Positions 1-12,271 of a DNA stretch of 64,000 nucleotides are shown here, one piece after another. Every line of letters begins with the position of its first letter. Position 1 is the first letter of the stretch. The translations under genes and the position numbers were made by a program. Origin of the DNA: Luscinia megarhynchos (taxonomy: Eukaryota; Chordata; Aves; Passeriformes; Turdidae). The notes under the pieces were generated by a model that saw only the letters and a program-made list of their open reading frames with translations, did no database searches and was not told where the DNA came from. The stretch is taken from NCBI GenBank assembly GCA_034336665.1, contig JAPFBE010000002.1, positions 38,605,406 through 38,669,405 on the forward strand, given 5' to 3'.

Positions 1-34
1 CCACTTTTAAGGCTTGAAATTGCATTGTCTGTTC

Positions 35-62
35 TTTTTTTTTTTCTTTTTTTTTTTTTTTT
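35..62. repeat. Poly-T tract
   Basis: A run of 27 T interrupted by one C. It may be the A-tail of a retroposed piece on the minus strand or a simple homopolymer. No recognisable element lies beside it. Confidence 0.9.
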
Positions 63-3000
63 AATAGAGAGATGATTAGTAACCTGATAGGAATTTGTCA
101 TTTAGCTTCTCTGTACAATATGTGAGTCAAGGAGTGTGCACTATGAGGTAGCCTTGCAATATTGAGCATTGCTCGTACTGCTGGATATAAGTCATTTAGA
201 TTTCAGAACTTTGCAGAGGCCAAAGTAAAACGTGTTTGAAAATCACTTACATTTTAAAAGCCCATTTTCTTCCCAGTTCGTGCAGCTTAAGTTCTTAATA
301 CCAAAGCAGTGGAAGTTTAGGGCATGGTTTGTGTTCTTTCATAAGTGCATTATGCATCACAGTTGCTTCTAAAAATTAGGAGATTCTTGTGTGAGGGGAA
401 AGCTTTTGACTTTCCAAGGCCCTTGGTGCTGAGAAACCATCCCTCAGTATTCAACATCCTCGTTAAAGAGAAGAAGCTTTTAACTGGGATTTGCTTGGGC
501 ATGGGGGTTTGAGAATTCTGCTAGCTTTTCTGTAATTTGACTTTTCAATAGTATTTTACTAATTCGACCTAATAGAGTAGCAAGTGATGTTTGATCTAGA
601 GGAAAAATAAAGAAATGATCGGAGACAAGCCAGTAAGCTGAAATGGGATAAATCCTTTGAACAGTTTGCAGCTTTAATTTCTGTGTTAGCCTATAGACAG
701 ACATGCCCGTGTCTCTACTGTAAACCTTGCAATATTGAAGCAAAAAATCTGTCTTCTGGGCCACATTGGTAGAACCCTAAATTTTGCTTTAAATTCAAAG
801 CCAGCCACAGTCTGCAGAGACCATGATACACTTCCTGTAAAACAAATGCTAAAGTAGGAAGGATCAAAGCAATATGATTTCAGTTCTAATTCTTGTTGAT
901 GTCCAGACTATATCAGATTTTGTACTGACTCTGCAAGATAGGTATAAAATAATGCTGGTAGGAATTGGTCATGTTTTGTTCTCTTTTTGCAATGTTATAC
1001 TTCAAGAGAAAAAAGCCAAGCAAGTTCTGTTATCTGTGCTGCCAGTAGGGAGATTTTCAGTGGCTGAAGACAACTGCTGTAAGAGCTTTAGCTGGTGGTA
1101 AACCCATCATGGGACTGAAGGAAAACAGTTTTTATCCTCACTTTGGCACAGATGCCATTCTTTTCATGGAGAAGAGCACGGGGAATCTCTTGGCAAGGAA
1201 ATTTTTTTGGATGTTGCACCTCTTAAGATTTCTCTCAATTCTATGAATCTCACAGAACAAGGTTTTAGGTTTTTTTTTCTGAAAGGGGATTTATTGCTGC
1301 TATCTGTTAACTGACTGTAAACAGTGTGTACTTTAAATATTTTGTAGCTAAATTAAGAGATTAGGGCTCAGAGCCCTAATGGTTTTATACAATTTACCTG
1401 TCAACTTGCTGTTCTACCTTTAGTTTCATATGTTTTTCCTATAAATGTGTTTATCAGAACACATTTTAATAGATAACTCCTTTACACCACGAGCAAAAAG
1501 TGAATATATAAATTAATTCCTTGTGAGTCTTTTCATGTTGGTCCCTTGTTTGGTTTTGGGTCATGGAAACCTTTAGCAATGTGTGAGAATAATCTGATTT
1601 AATGATAGGAGCAAAGAACTAGCTCTCTGTTTTCCAAAGTTGCAGCAGATATAGAAACAAATGCTAAACAATTTTACAAACCTAGTGTATAAATCCTTAG
1701 CAGTGATGTCTTGATCTTGGATGAAAAACACAGCATATACATACTGAAGTGAACAGTTCACTCGAACCAGATGCAGGGTCATCCATTAGGAATACTTTAT
1801 CTGATTAGTATTGTTAATGGAAGGGCTTATCCGGCCATTCCGTAAAAGCGGATCTGCTGTAGATCATGATTTCTTGTCAATACAATCATCAGGGCTATCA
1901 TGGTTGTGACAGCACAGTATTAACCTGCTAAAGAGAACTGGGCAGGATAATATACCAAGCAGTCAGGGAAACAGAGACCCTTCCATTGATTTCTCTTCCA
2001 TGCATAGCATTGCCCCCTGCACTGCTCCTTTTCTCTCATTCCACTTGGTAAGACAGATTACTTCAGCATCTTTCTTCACTCAACTTCTGATATATTCTAT
2101 GGCTTTATTGTGATAATTTATGATAGTTTTGATTTTTGTATTCATCATGGCCTTGAGAAATGGAAAGGTAGTACAGAAAGGGCATATTCCTGGAACTGAT
2201 GGAAGTACCATAGTTATATTGTAGATTGTTCTAACACATGTAAATTAGGAAGCAAAACAAAAACTCAGTCTTCTACCTGAGAAAAGAATGAATTTGAGAT
2301 TGGGATATCCTACATTAACTTTGAAAATGAGCTATCTAATATTTTTATTTTGTATAACACACTTTTGTTGTTTGTTGAAGTATTTCTGACAACAATCACA
2401 GCATTTAATGATCTGTCTTCATTAGAAATAGTATGTTTAGATATTAACATCTGTCTTCCTTATAAATTTTATGTTTATATACTGCAATTGAGAATAATTT
2501 TAAATAGAATTTATGTTGATAACAGTTCAATAGGTTTTATTTTGTTTGAAGTTATCTATAGTACTTTTGAGTAGGTCTTTGAAACCATCCTTCAGTTAAA
2601 ATATAGAGGATTTCTTGTTTATTTTTAATAGCCTGGTAAAAATAAATCTTCTGTTTGGAAGATACATGTTTTTAAACAAAACAGGTTTTCCTTAGCTATT
2701 TATCTAGCTCTGAAAGAAAAAAAAATTTAATGTATGATACTGATAGATATTAAAGCCTGTTATGAGTGTAAATTCCTTGGAAAATAATCTTAAATTGAGT
2801 GAGGCCTGCATGGTAATAAACACAAGAAGCAGCTGTGCTATAACAGAGCTCTGAAACTACAGCACTTCTCTTGGTGCTAATCATGATCCCAGGGCTGCAC
2901 TGCCTTTGTAGCTCCCATATGAGATCCTGGCAACTGGAAGTCAATTCTTTGTTGCCATGGTTGTAGAGCTGCACCACTGACTTGGAATAGCTGATCAAAC

Positions 3001-3964
3001 CAAACCCATTCCTTCCCTGTTTTCAAGAAGAAGATGAAGATTAGTAAAAACTTCAGAAATATTTTGAATTTTATATACCTCCTGCTAAGACAAGGTGATT
3101 TTCATTGACATTTCATTGTATTAGGGGGTTGTATTTCTTTTCCTGAAATTGTAACTGAGCTTACCTACCTAATTTTAGGGGATTTAAAATATCCTTTTAA
3201 GTTTCAAATACATCCTCTGCTATTTTTTTTTCTTTTTGTTTCAGCCTTTACTGTATACACTTTTCATTCCTTTATTCTTGTCTTCTAACTGTGCTTGAAT
3301 TTCTTAGATTCTTTGTCCTTTTCGTTATTTCCATCTCTTTCTCATCTTTGCCTTTCTGTTTTTTCCCTTCCATGTTTTCTTCCCCTAGACAGAATACAGG
3401 ACTTTATGTCCCATGTGCTTGGTGTGGCTGAATCTCTCATTTCCTACTCACCTGCCTACCTCTTTCACTCCTTAGGTTGGGAGTGAAACATGAAAGATCT
3501 GAAGAAGGATCTGTCATAACCACAAGAAGATAACAATTCTTGAAATCCTGAGTGTACTGACAGCTGTAAAAAAACTAGCAAAAAGACCACACCAAAAAAA
3601 GCCTTGCCGAAAAGATCATAAAGCCTTCAGTGAAGACAGGAATTTGTACAATAAATAGAAGGCAGACTACTGCAAGAGGTTAAAAATGGAAATGGAGGGT
3701 TTGAAACAGTATTTGTAAAAATTCTTGTGGGAAGTGGGATATCTGGACAGTTCCCATACTTTGGAATGCGGCCGAAGAACGAGTGAGTTCAGAATGAAAA
3801 AAAAGTGGAAAAGAGGGTTGATCTTCAACCACATGCACAGGGGCAAAGGAATGCAAGAGTCAATTTCTAATAGGCAAAAAGACATCAATGTTCATGACCT
3901 GAAAATCAGTGAGACTTCTAATGTCAGGGAGAAGGTGTATTGATGCTCTGTTTTGGCCAAGATC
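63..3964. other. Non-coding, no gene recognised
   Basis: This stretch is AT-rich single-copy-looking sequence with stops in every frame. The open frames are all under 85 codons and look random. From about 3220 to 3400 the plus strand is strongly pyrimidine-rich and contains two acceptor-like CAG/TAG sites, near 3243 and 3388, but no convincing exon follows either. From about 3480 to 3950 the plus strand is purine-rich and I recognise nothing in it. A short string near 1231 resembles the end of a CR1 element but is too short to call. Confidence 0.6.
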
Positions 3965-4342
3965 AGAAGATGGAGAAGGCTGGGGAAGAGAATATTCTGG
4001 GGAGACTTAGGCCTTCCAGTCCCTAAAGGGACTACAAATGAGCTGGAGAGGGACTTCTCACGAGGGTCTGTAGTGATAGGACCAGAGGTAATGGCCTTAA
4101 ACTGAAGGAGGGTAAGTTTAGGTTAAACGTAAGGAGAAAAATCTTTGCAGAGAGGGTGGTGAGGCACTGGAACAGGTTTCCTAGAGAAGTTGTGGATCCT
4201 TCATTCCAGGCTGAATAGTGCTTTGAGAAACCTGTTCTAGTTTTGTTCTAGTTCATGGAAGGTGTCCCTGCCCATGGAAGAGGGATTGAAACTACATGAT
4301 CTTTAAGGTGTCTTTAAACCAAGCAGTGTGCTAATTCTATGA
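3965..4342 (+). mobile_element. CR1 LINE, 3' end fragment (sense)
   Basis: This is the 3' end of a chicken-repeat-1 (CR1) non-LTR retrotransposon. Diagnostic strings in order are the end of the reverse transcriptase frame (GGAGAGGGACTTCTCAC, near 4044), TAGTGATAGGACCAGAGG, GGTGAGGCACTGGAACAGG near 4160, GAAGGTGTCCCTGCCCATGG near 4258 and the terminal ATTCTATGA at 4334-4342. Against the remembered avian consensus it has lost about 15 bp after GTGGATCC and carries a small TTCTAG duplication near 4236-4252. The reading frame is broken, so it is dead. CR1 copies are usually truncated at the 5' end, as here. The moderate divergence suggests an insertion of intermediate age. Confidence 0.93.
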
Positions 4343-7300
4343 AAGAAAAAAGATGATCAGACATAGCAGATAGAAAATAACAAAGTATTAACAGAACAAA
4401 GCAAAGGGGAAAGAGCAATTTAATGTACTGTAAGGAAGGAATAAAGGAAGCAGATGCTCTGAGGCAGTAAGGGTTGAGGTGAGAGCCCTAAGAGATTAGC
4501 AGATGGGCTGGGGTTTTTTAAAAAGCAACAAACAGAAAACCCCAAAAGTCAAACTCCAACAAAATAAAACAACAGCAACACCCATTAATGATATTCAGGG
4601 AATTTGTGGGCTTAATCTGCCTTCAAGAAGAAAAATACATAAACAACTAGGGTATCATAGTCAAATGGACAAAATGTGAATAGTTGTAAAGTGCATGGGT
4701 GGACCCTTAGATGCAGTAAAATAAAAAGTAACTGGTATTGAATTTTTAGCTTGGCACAGTTCTTCATGTTAACACAGTGTGAGTGGCTTGCTAGAGCCTT
4801 AAAACTGAAGAGCAGCAAACCTGAGTTTCTGTGCTGCAGAAGATGTGAAGAATGAGCCTAAACTCATGCAAAATGCCTTTTGTATCCAATATCTCTTGTC
4901 TCCTGTATCCTTTGTAACTTTTCTGTGTTTAGTTTCGTATCTGAACACTTGAAACCATAGTTCCCAAGTGGGTTCACTGAAAAACTATCCATGAAGTGAG
5001 AATTTTGCACACTTATCACAGTATCTCCTTGCATTTGGAGTTACTCAAGATCTAATCAATGGAACACACTGAACTTATATGTCATCTGTTTATAATGAAA
5101 TCAGGAGATACCAGCTCAGTCAGAATTGGTGTACTTTTGATACTGTGCTCTGAATTTGCACTGATGCCTTCAGAACAGAATCCATCCACTTGGTCTGCAT
5201 GAATGTAGGAAGCTTAAGAATTTTTCTTAGTGAATGAATTACTTATTCCTTGCTAGAACACAAAGATACCAGTTTCTTTCAGGTCGTTGTGTTGTAAGCT
5301 TAAGGGACTAAAAGTGACACAGCAGTCATCCATGCCAAATTATATACAGAGTACAGCACAATAGCAGTGACACCAATGCATCCTCTAATGTGTGCTTAAA
5401 CATCCTGATGCCACATTTGACTTGAAAGCAATTGTAGTCCTGTTACAGGGAATAACTGTGCTTCCCTCCCTACCCAGCATCTTGACTGAACAAACTACTG
5501 AATGGAATATGCTCTAAATGGCTGTATTTTGTATTAAAATTTGATTAAATCCATTCTGTAGGCCACTCCAATGTGAATCATAATTATATTATTCTGCCAG
5601 TAACTGAGGTAATATGATAAGAAGAATGTCACATTCTCTTGGCTGCTTTTAATGGAGTATATATTATAGCTCTGTGCTTCACGTATTCAGCAATCCTCAC
5701 TTAAGAAGGAAATTTGATACGAAATGGCAGCTTATAGCTATAATACTTGGTGGGTCACACTCTTCCAGCTCATGCATTAGGATCATTGGGTGTAATGGAA
5801 ATTATGCAAGATGAAAGTCCAGTGCAGGATTTGAGAAGAAGTGAAGGTGGTGATAAAGATTCCTCATATTATTAAACATTTTTCATGCGCACACTTTGTT
5901 ATTGCAAGGCAAGTGGGGCACTTTACTATCTTGGTTGACTTCCTCTGTGACTTATTTTCAGCTGGCCTCCCTCAATAGCTGAGAATGGGCGTGGCTCTTT
6001 GTGGCAGTTTGTCTTACTGAAGCAGAGCTGGCAATAGCATTTCATAGCCTTCCCTTGAAGAGTTCAGCTCTTCAGTACCTCCATTCTTGTATGGCTCTGT
6101 GTTTTCAGCTATCTAACAACACTTTTGGTTTTAATGAGTGTCCTTAAAAGAATAAAAGGGGAAAACTCCTGGTGAGAAGCTAGAGATCTGAGAACAAGGT
6201 AAGCAGTTAGCACCTGTTTGTCAGGTTAAAGAATATAGCTTCCAAGTAGGAATTCTGTGTTGTGGCTTCATTGAGCTGCGGGTTACAGCAATCTATTTCA
6301 AAATAATGATTTGCAGTCGGTTATCTGATGCCAAATGGCCTGAAAATCAAATGTACAGTTGTGGGTTCCTACATGTACACCATATAGTTGTAGGAAAACA
6401 GAGCCTTAAAAAAGATAAGTCCTTGGGAAAATATATTGGATTTAGTGAGTCAGCTGCTTAGATGAGCAGTAGGATTATTGCAGACGCCAGATTTAGTTTC
6501 CTTTACTATGCTGCTGTTTCATTTTGTCTTAGTCCTCTCCACACTGTTGTTCTCTTTTTCCTTGAGCACTTCAGCAACATACCCATTGTACAAGCATTCT
6601 CAGACAAACTTTTGGGAACAAGGGGTTTGTGTTTTGTATCCGAAGAAGAGCCGCTCAAGCCCATTGCAATTAGGCTGTGATGGGCAAGGCACTGGAAGTA
6701 ACAAAGGAGGTTAATGGGGCTCTTCCCAACTGAAGAAATTAATTTTCTGTGTATTACCAGTCAATGTACCTGGCTTCTCCTAGGTTTGGGAGCTCTGTAT
6801 GCAAGAATTAACAGCTATGCTCTGAGCTCTGATGAAAAAAGTCATATATTATTGTTGGTCTATGTTTTCTTGTCTGTGCCAAACAAGCTAAAATTATCAG
6901 AAAAAAAAATTAATTAGTGACCTTGCCTGCTAAGCCTTGAAATGTCATTGAAGCAGCAGCTGACTTTGACCAAGTTCTCTTGTAAAAACAACCTCAGCAA
7001 CATTGCAACATGTGAATAAACAGTAAGTGTTGTTCTAATAACAACGCAAAGGTTGAATATAAAAATAAATAAAAACAAGGATAAAAACTGCTGACCTGAG
7101 GCCCAGTTCTCAATCACAGAAGTCAGGGGACTTTCAGCATGTTCCAAAGCAAGCAGCATGTCAGGCTGACCGTGATCTGTATTTTTCCTGGTCCCACTTG
7201 TATTTGCTCTCAGTGCAGTCTTACAGTGATCAGTGTTTGCAATGTGATCAGACGTTAGTAGCTCTACTAGTTATGGGTCTTCTTTCACTGATACTGGAAG

Positions 7301-7499
7301 TGCACATTTTTAGTTGTAGGGAGTTTTATATTCACCTCAGCAGTAGCATCACCTTTTGCAATAATGAAATTGTCTCATTGTGCTAGCTGGTGCTTCTGGC
7401 TGTGTCTCTTCTTGTTGGGCCAGGTTCTGAATGTGGGATGTCACTGAATTCATTAATACATGGAAATGATTCATTTAAGGGAGGTTTCTTTCCCCTCTG
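4343..7499. other. Non-coding, no gene recognised
   Basis: An A-rich stretch follows the CR1 copy (4350-4590), including A- and CA-rich strings near 4530-4580 that may be decayed simple repeat. The rest is single-copy-looking sequence without a supported exon. At 5560-5700 there is a motif-rich AT stretch with homeodomain-type cores that could be conserved, but nothing in it is diagnostic. Confidence 0.55.
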
Positions 7500-7800
7500 T
7501 ACATGCTTGCTAATTAGCAGATGAATTTTGATGTTCTAATTGATCCGCTGCGGAGAGCCAGCTGTGCGCCCCAGCTGTCCCCGCTCGGGTGGGGCTCCTG
7601 TGCGGCAGCGAGGCAGCAGCCCCGCTCCTGACAAATTGATTTAACTGGAGTGCCGTGCCTTCGGGGAGCCGTGCTCCATGCTGTCGCTGCAGATGACTGC
7701 AGCCTTTGCGGATGGCAAACGCTGGGGCGCTGTAATTGCCCAACAATGTCCTTTCCATTGCCTTGCTGAAATTCAATTTTTCATGCTTCACCAAGCTTTC
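7500..7800. promoter_or_regulatory. CpG-rich patch, candidate developmental enhancer
   Basis: The centre, about 7545-7735, holds roughly 15 CpG dinucleotides in 190 bp and is GC-rich, while the flanking kilobases are AT-rich with CpG rare. It is bordered and interrupted by homeodomain-type cores: TAATTA at 7511, TAATTGATC at 7538, an ATTGATTTAA string near 7636 and TAATTG near 7733. E-boxes lie at 7518 (CAGATG), 7559 (CAGCTG), 7572 (CAGCTG) and 7690 (CAGATG). I see no TATA box and no CR1 or other repeat signature that would explain the composition. Retained CpG together with clustered developmental factor motifs suggests a conserved enhancer or an orphan CpG island. The open frame on the minus strand through the patch is probably a by-product of few AT-rich stops. 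Function is inference. Confidence 0.45.
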
Positions 7801-10800
7801 CAGTCCCTCTCCTGCCCCTAGTGTGGAAATACTGTACTCTGCACGGCTGTCATTTTAGGCAAAAATTCAGATGCTTGAGAACAGGGCTTAAATTGTACTT
7901 AATATGCTAATACTATGTAATGTAATGTGCTCAGTCACATATCAAAGTATTTGCATTTAATTCATAGGGAAGTGTTCACTAATTACATTGTATTTAGCAG
8001 GTAGTCTTTGCTAGGAACCTTTCACACTAGTCTTAGTGCATCAGTGTTCTTCCCAGTGCTGTACTGCTTCTGTAGAAATGATGGGCATGGTGCCCTTTAA
8101 ACATTTGCTCTTTCAGTTTTAATTATAGATTTTTAAGGCTTCATGTCCACTTACACCCCATTTGTCTAATGTGGTAAATACTTTTCATGTAACAGGTGCC
8201 TCTCCACAAAAATGACAACTGTGGCCCCATAAAGTACAGCTATCTAATACATCTTTCATGTCACTCTCCCTCATGAATGGATTTCCAAGTTGTCCACAGC
8301 ATCATCTGCTCTTTCTGGAGGCCATTGATCTGGTCTGAATACACCTCTGGGGGAAAAAAAAGAAACAGTACCGCAAAAAGTGCATTAATGAATTCTAGTA
8401 CGTGCCACACCACTACCTTTATGCATATCTGATAGATAACCAAGCATATCCAGCACATTTATGGGTGTGCAGCTTTATAGACTACTAGTACGTAGCTGCT
8501 GGACATTCACAGGTTTTGTGTGGAGGAGGACATAGAGGTTTCCTCAGAAATGGCTGTCATTGTGTTTGAAGAAATGTCACTACTTATTATTTTTTTCTCA
8601 GTATGTGCCTTCTTGTGTAAATGTGTGCAAGTGACAGGGAATCATCAGAAAGGAAAAAAGACAGGGGCTTACCTGTTAAGGTAAAACCAGCATATATATG
8701 TATGCTGGTATTAAGCCATAAGCCTGCTAAAGATTTGTCGAACTGACCATATGTTCAGACATAAGTGATAGCCACTAGAAGTTTTGAGAAAAATACCTTT
8801 CTGAATTGCACTGAGCTATAGTCCCAAAGAGCAGCAGAAAGTACATTGAGGGGAGAAGTCAGGATTTCATCCATCTTCTATGCCACTGTTTGTAAGCCCT
8901 GTACACACAAACAGAACACTATGGGTTAAACTTAAGCAAATATTATTTAGGTAAATGTGTCTTCCTTGATGTGAGACAGACAGTTTTCTTAATTGGCAGT
9001 GCTTTTCTCAAAACTCCTGTTATAATTTGCATATTTCAGGATAAATACCTCTTTCTCCTAAGGTCAGCCCCTGTACCACATGTTGCCATTATTTTCATCC
9101 TTCAGTAGCCTTTCTTGTTTTATTTGTTGTATTTCCAGTGAGATATAATGGAAGTAATTAGGCATTTTTCCCTCAGAGAATGACAGAAGCATATCTTGCA
9201 TAATGAGTAAGATGTTTTGTGGTTAAGAATAGTGCTTATTGGTCATTTTATTTCATTTTATAGCAGCAGTTGAAGATTTACTGAGCTACTGCTTGGTAAT
9301 ACTACATGAAATTCATGGGCTGAGGAAGCAACCTGAACTCCTAATCTTTGGCAACATTTTAAAAAGCGATGCCCAGTGGACCATCACCAGTATAACTGGA
9401 TTATGCTGAGCCCATTTATAAGACTTAATGGGGAGAAGGATATTCTTAGGACTGAGGCTGGCATCCCACACTGTGTTTTGTAGCCCCAAAGGGTGTAGAA
9501 AAAGGCGTGTGTTCTCCTGACTTGCCTGGGATCTCTGAAATGTGAATTGCTCCTTGGGGACTTCTGTGCTGATGGCTGTGCCTGCAGATGTCTGCAAGTC
9601 ACGATTGCTGCTTCATTGGAGTGGGAATGGTTTGGATGCTGTACTGGCTCACCTTTGTCCAGCCATCATGTGTAGGGCATTACCCTGCCAGCCTGCTCAT
9701 GGCTTCATACCAGCACTGCAATTATGGCTCGCAACAGAAAGAAGGAGGCCACACAGTAGGGGGAGAAATCAATAGCTCCTGTATCCTCTCTGCACGCAGA
9801 ATTGCATTGTGAGGCAGTTTTACTTCCAGAAAGGCCTGAATGAGTAAGGCAGAGAGGCCCCCTTTGGCACATTGGTCAGGATAAAAGTTCTCATGCTCTG
9901 ACCATGTCTGGGTGTATGAGTACCATGTGCACAGGGTTTTATTTGTTGCAGAAAATACTGCAGGTCTTGGCATCTCCATGGATGGTCAGATGTTTGCTTT
10001 ATGTACCACTCTTTTTCACTGCCTCACGTCAAAGGGGAAGACATCCTGGCAATCCTGTTTTGTTGTTAATACTGTGAGCATATGCCCCTCCACAGCCCAT
10101 ATTCTAGATTCTGTCATTGGGAAAAACTTCCCTCTCTCCCCTCCAATTGGGATAAAAAGCCACTAGCTATGTCTGGCCGATGCTAAACCTCTTTTTGCTT
10201 TAGTGCACACTAACAAGGCAGGCTGTTTCAGAGGAACACTGGAAGCTGGAAAAATGTGGGGGCTTTTACCACTTTAAGGATTAATTTTCTGGGATGGGAA
10301 TTTTTTTCCCCATAGCCAAGATGGTTTATATTGAACAATTTAGGCTGTCACATCACTAGAAGGTGGTACTTAGCTACCGGTAGGGTGCTGAAGATTGCCC
10401 ATCCTCTCCTACATCTCCATTGTAATGTTTGGCTGTTGTGTGAGAAGTGAGAAGTGTTTAGAGAAGTGTTTGTTCCAGCATATGTTGCAAAGTACCATTT
10501 TGTGCTGCCATTATTTAGTTTTGTTTCATAAGAAGTGAGCAGAGTGGTAAAGGCACACCGGCAATAAAGCTCCCACAGTGTATTATCACAGCTAAGGCAT
10601 TAAGGAACTGCCACTTCAAGCAGGAAAATGAGTACAGACACGAAAGAAAATGCAGTGCTTAGCTCTTTCATTTTGACCAGTGTAATGTAATTACTTATAC
10701 TAATCTTCCATTATTTTTCCTTGACTAGCAGAGACAGGGACCTAATTGTGTCTCTAGCTGTTGCTACTGCAAAGTACCTTTTAAATCATATTAACATCCA

Positions 10801-11039
10801 TACTTGATCTTCCTACTGGTTTTGACGTGCAGATCACAATATCCTGTTAAATTACTCAGCAAGAGTGGCTGGCTTGCGGTGTATCCAAGCCACAGCATAG
10901 CAATGCATCTAGTGTGAGTGATTTGATGGAAGCAGAAGAGGTACTGACCCCTTTTCTCTGGGAAAGCACTTGACCTTCCTTTTTCAAAGCATTGTGAGTT
11001 CTGTGCAGCATTCTATTCTAGCCGGTACTTCAATACCAA
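7801..11039. other. Non-coding, no gene recognised
   Basis: The stretch holds one short hairpin (listed separately), overlapping random frames between 9300 and 10170, and otherwise AT-rich sequence. A stretch at 10550-10800 has the even, motif-rich look of conserved non-coding DNA, but nothing there is decisive. Confidence 0.55.
8686..8709. repeat. Short inverted repeat (9-bp arms)
   Basis: The arms ACCAGCATA (8686-8694) and TATGCTGGT (8701-8709) are perfect complements around a 6-base TATATG spacer. It could form a hairpin, or be a decayed palindromic site. Arms of this length are expected a few times by chance in a window this size. Confidence 0.6.
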
Positions 11040-11350
11040 GATGGCAGAAATAGTCAGAAATTAATTATTCTGCTTCTGGCTGTTTAAGAAACTATATCTC
11101 CTTTTCTTTGGCGTGGATCTAGCTGTAGTGATGAACACGTTCTGCACAACCAGGCTGGATTATTGTAACTCACTGAAGCTGAAGATAAAAGCTCCACAGA
11201 AACTTCAGCTACCGCAGAGCACAGCAGCCTAGCTCATTAGTAGGTGCAGCACTGTAAGCACGCAGCACTGGTGCTGTGCATCATCAGCTGGCATCCCATT
11301 TACTTCAGCAAGCCAGCTGTGGGCTCATTCAGCACATAAGGTCACCAAAA
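11040..11350 (+). mobile_element. Fossil L2/CR1-like LINE, reverse transcriptase remnant
   Basis: Reading the plus strand from about 11119 gives a peptide containing TRLDYCNSL (11149-11175), followed by a K/Q/L-rich stretch and QSTAA, then a stop. This matches the conserved C-terminal part of L2-type reverse transcriptases, which typically read RLDYCNSL, then LQLVQNAAARL. Further on, SSAGIPF near 11281-11301 sits where the family has a HWLPI-type motif. The upstream leader also fits the family, with hydrophobic residues before TRLDYC. In-frame stops show that it is dead. L2-like elements were active long before modern birds, so this is an ancient remnant. Its ends are uncertain. Confidence 0.72.
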
Positions 11351-11486
11351 GTCTGGTATGGATGCTGTTGGTCTACACATTGCCTCTGGTACAGGACTGC
11401 CCATCATGTGCAGAATTAAAACTCCCTGGAACTGGACATGGCCAGTTTTGGCCAAAGGCCTTTTCCAGAATCTGAGAGGCAGCTAC

Positions 11487-11511
11487 AAAAAAAAAAAAAA
11501 AAAAAAAAAAA
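11487..11511 (+). repeat. Poly-A run (25 A)
   Basis: A pure run of 25 A lies about 140 bp beyond the visible LINE remnant. L2 elements do not normally end in poly-A, so the run is more likely a separate homopolymer, or the tail of a retroposed fragment whose body I cannot identify. Confidence 0.9.
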
Positions 11512-12271
11512 TCTCAATTTATAGCTTCTATGTTCTTTTGAAGGGATCCTTCCTCCTACAGTAGCAGAAGAGACATTTAAAGATGTGTATATCTTAAAGG
11601 AAGGATTGTAAAACTTGGGAACAGAGTTCACCCTGGAGAAGTTTGTGAACTTCCAGTTATGACACTGCCATTCTAGTGATGTAGCAAAAGATGTCACAGA
11701 AGTGCCTTAACTTGTTTTTTACTGATAAATACACCATATTGTACCATGGGTAGATCTCAGTCTTGCTGTCAGGATAGGCATCAAGAGGTCTTTTAGCTCC
11801 TCTCTGTAACCTGGTTCCTACAAGAGCTGGAGACTGCTCCCACAGTCCAAAGGGAGCTGTTGTCCATGGAAAGATTTAAGAAGGCTTGGGTGGCCATGGC
11901 AGAGGGTCACAGCAAAGGCAGCAGGGAGGGATCAGGGGGGCTACAGAAAGACAGCTCTAGGAAAAGGCAGATGGCTTTTGGATGATGTACTGACAGAGGG
12001 ACTTGTGTAGAAATTACATTTTTTGACTCCTGCTATGCAAGAAAAGGGAAATTCTGTCATTCAGCTCTGTTATGCAGCCCTATCTTGTCAGTCTCAGAAA
12101 TGCAAGACTGGAGGGTAGAGAAGTTGTGAGAGTGAGTCCTCCAGGCCCTTGGATGGGAGCACCAAGCCTTACCAGCCCTTCTTCAGCTGGGATGGAAAGC
12201 CATGCTACAGCAGAAGAGAGCCTCATCTCTTCCCATCTGCATTGTGGACCACCATGGTTCTTACACTGCTT
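11512..12271. other. Non-coding, no gene recognised
   Basis: Mixed sequence with short random frames. The 11800-11960 part is slightly GC-richer and vaguely resembles CR1 coding sequence, but too weakly to call. Confidence 0.5.

Noticed and set aside
1225..1260. CR1-like tail string (CAATTCTATGAATCTCA)
   Set aside because: It is only about 30 bp long and the upstream sequence does not follow the CR1 3' end.
7510..7794. 94-codon minus-strand frame across the CpG-rich patch
   Set aside because: Openness is explained by GC-rich composition, and the peptide is A/S/G/R-rich without a domain.
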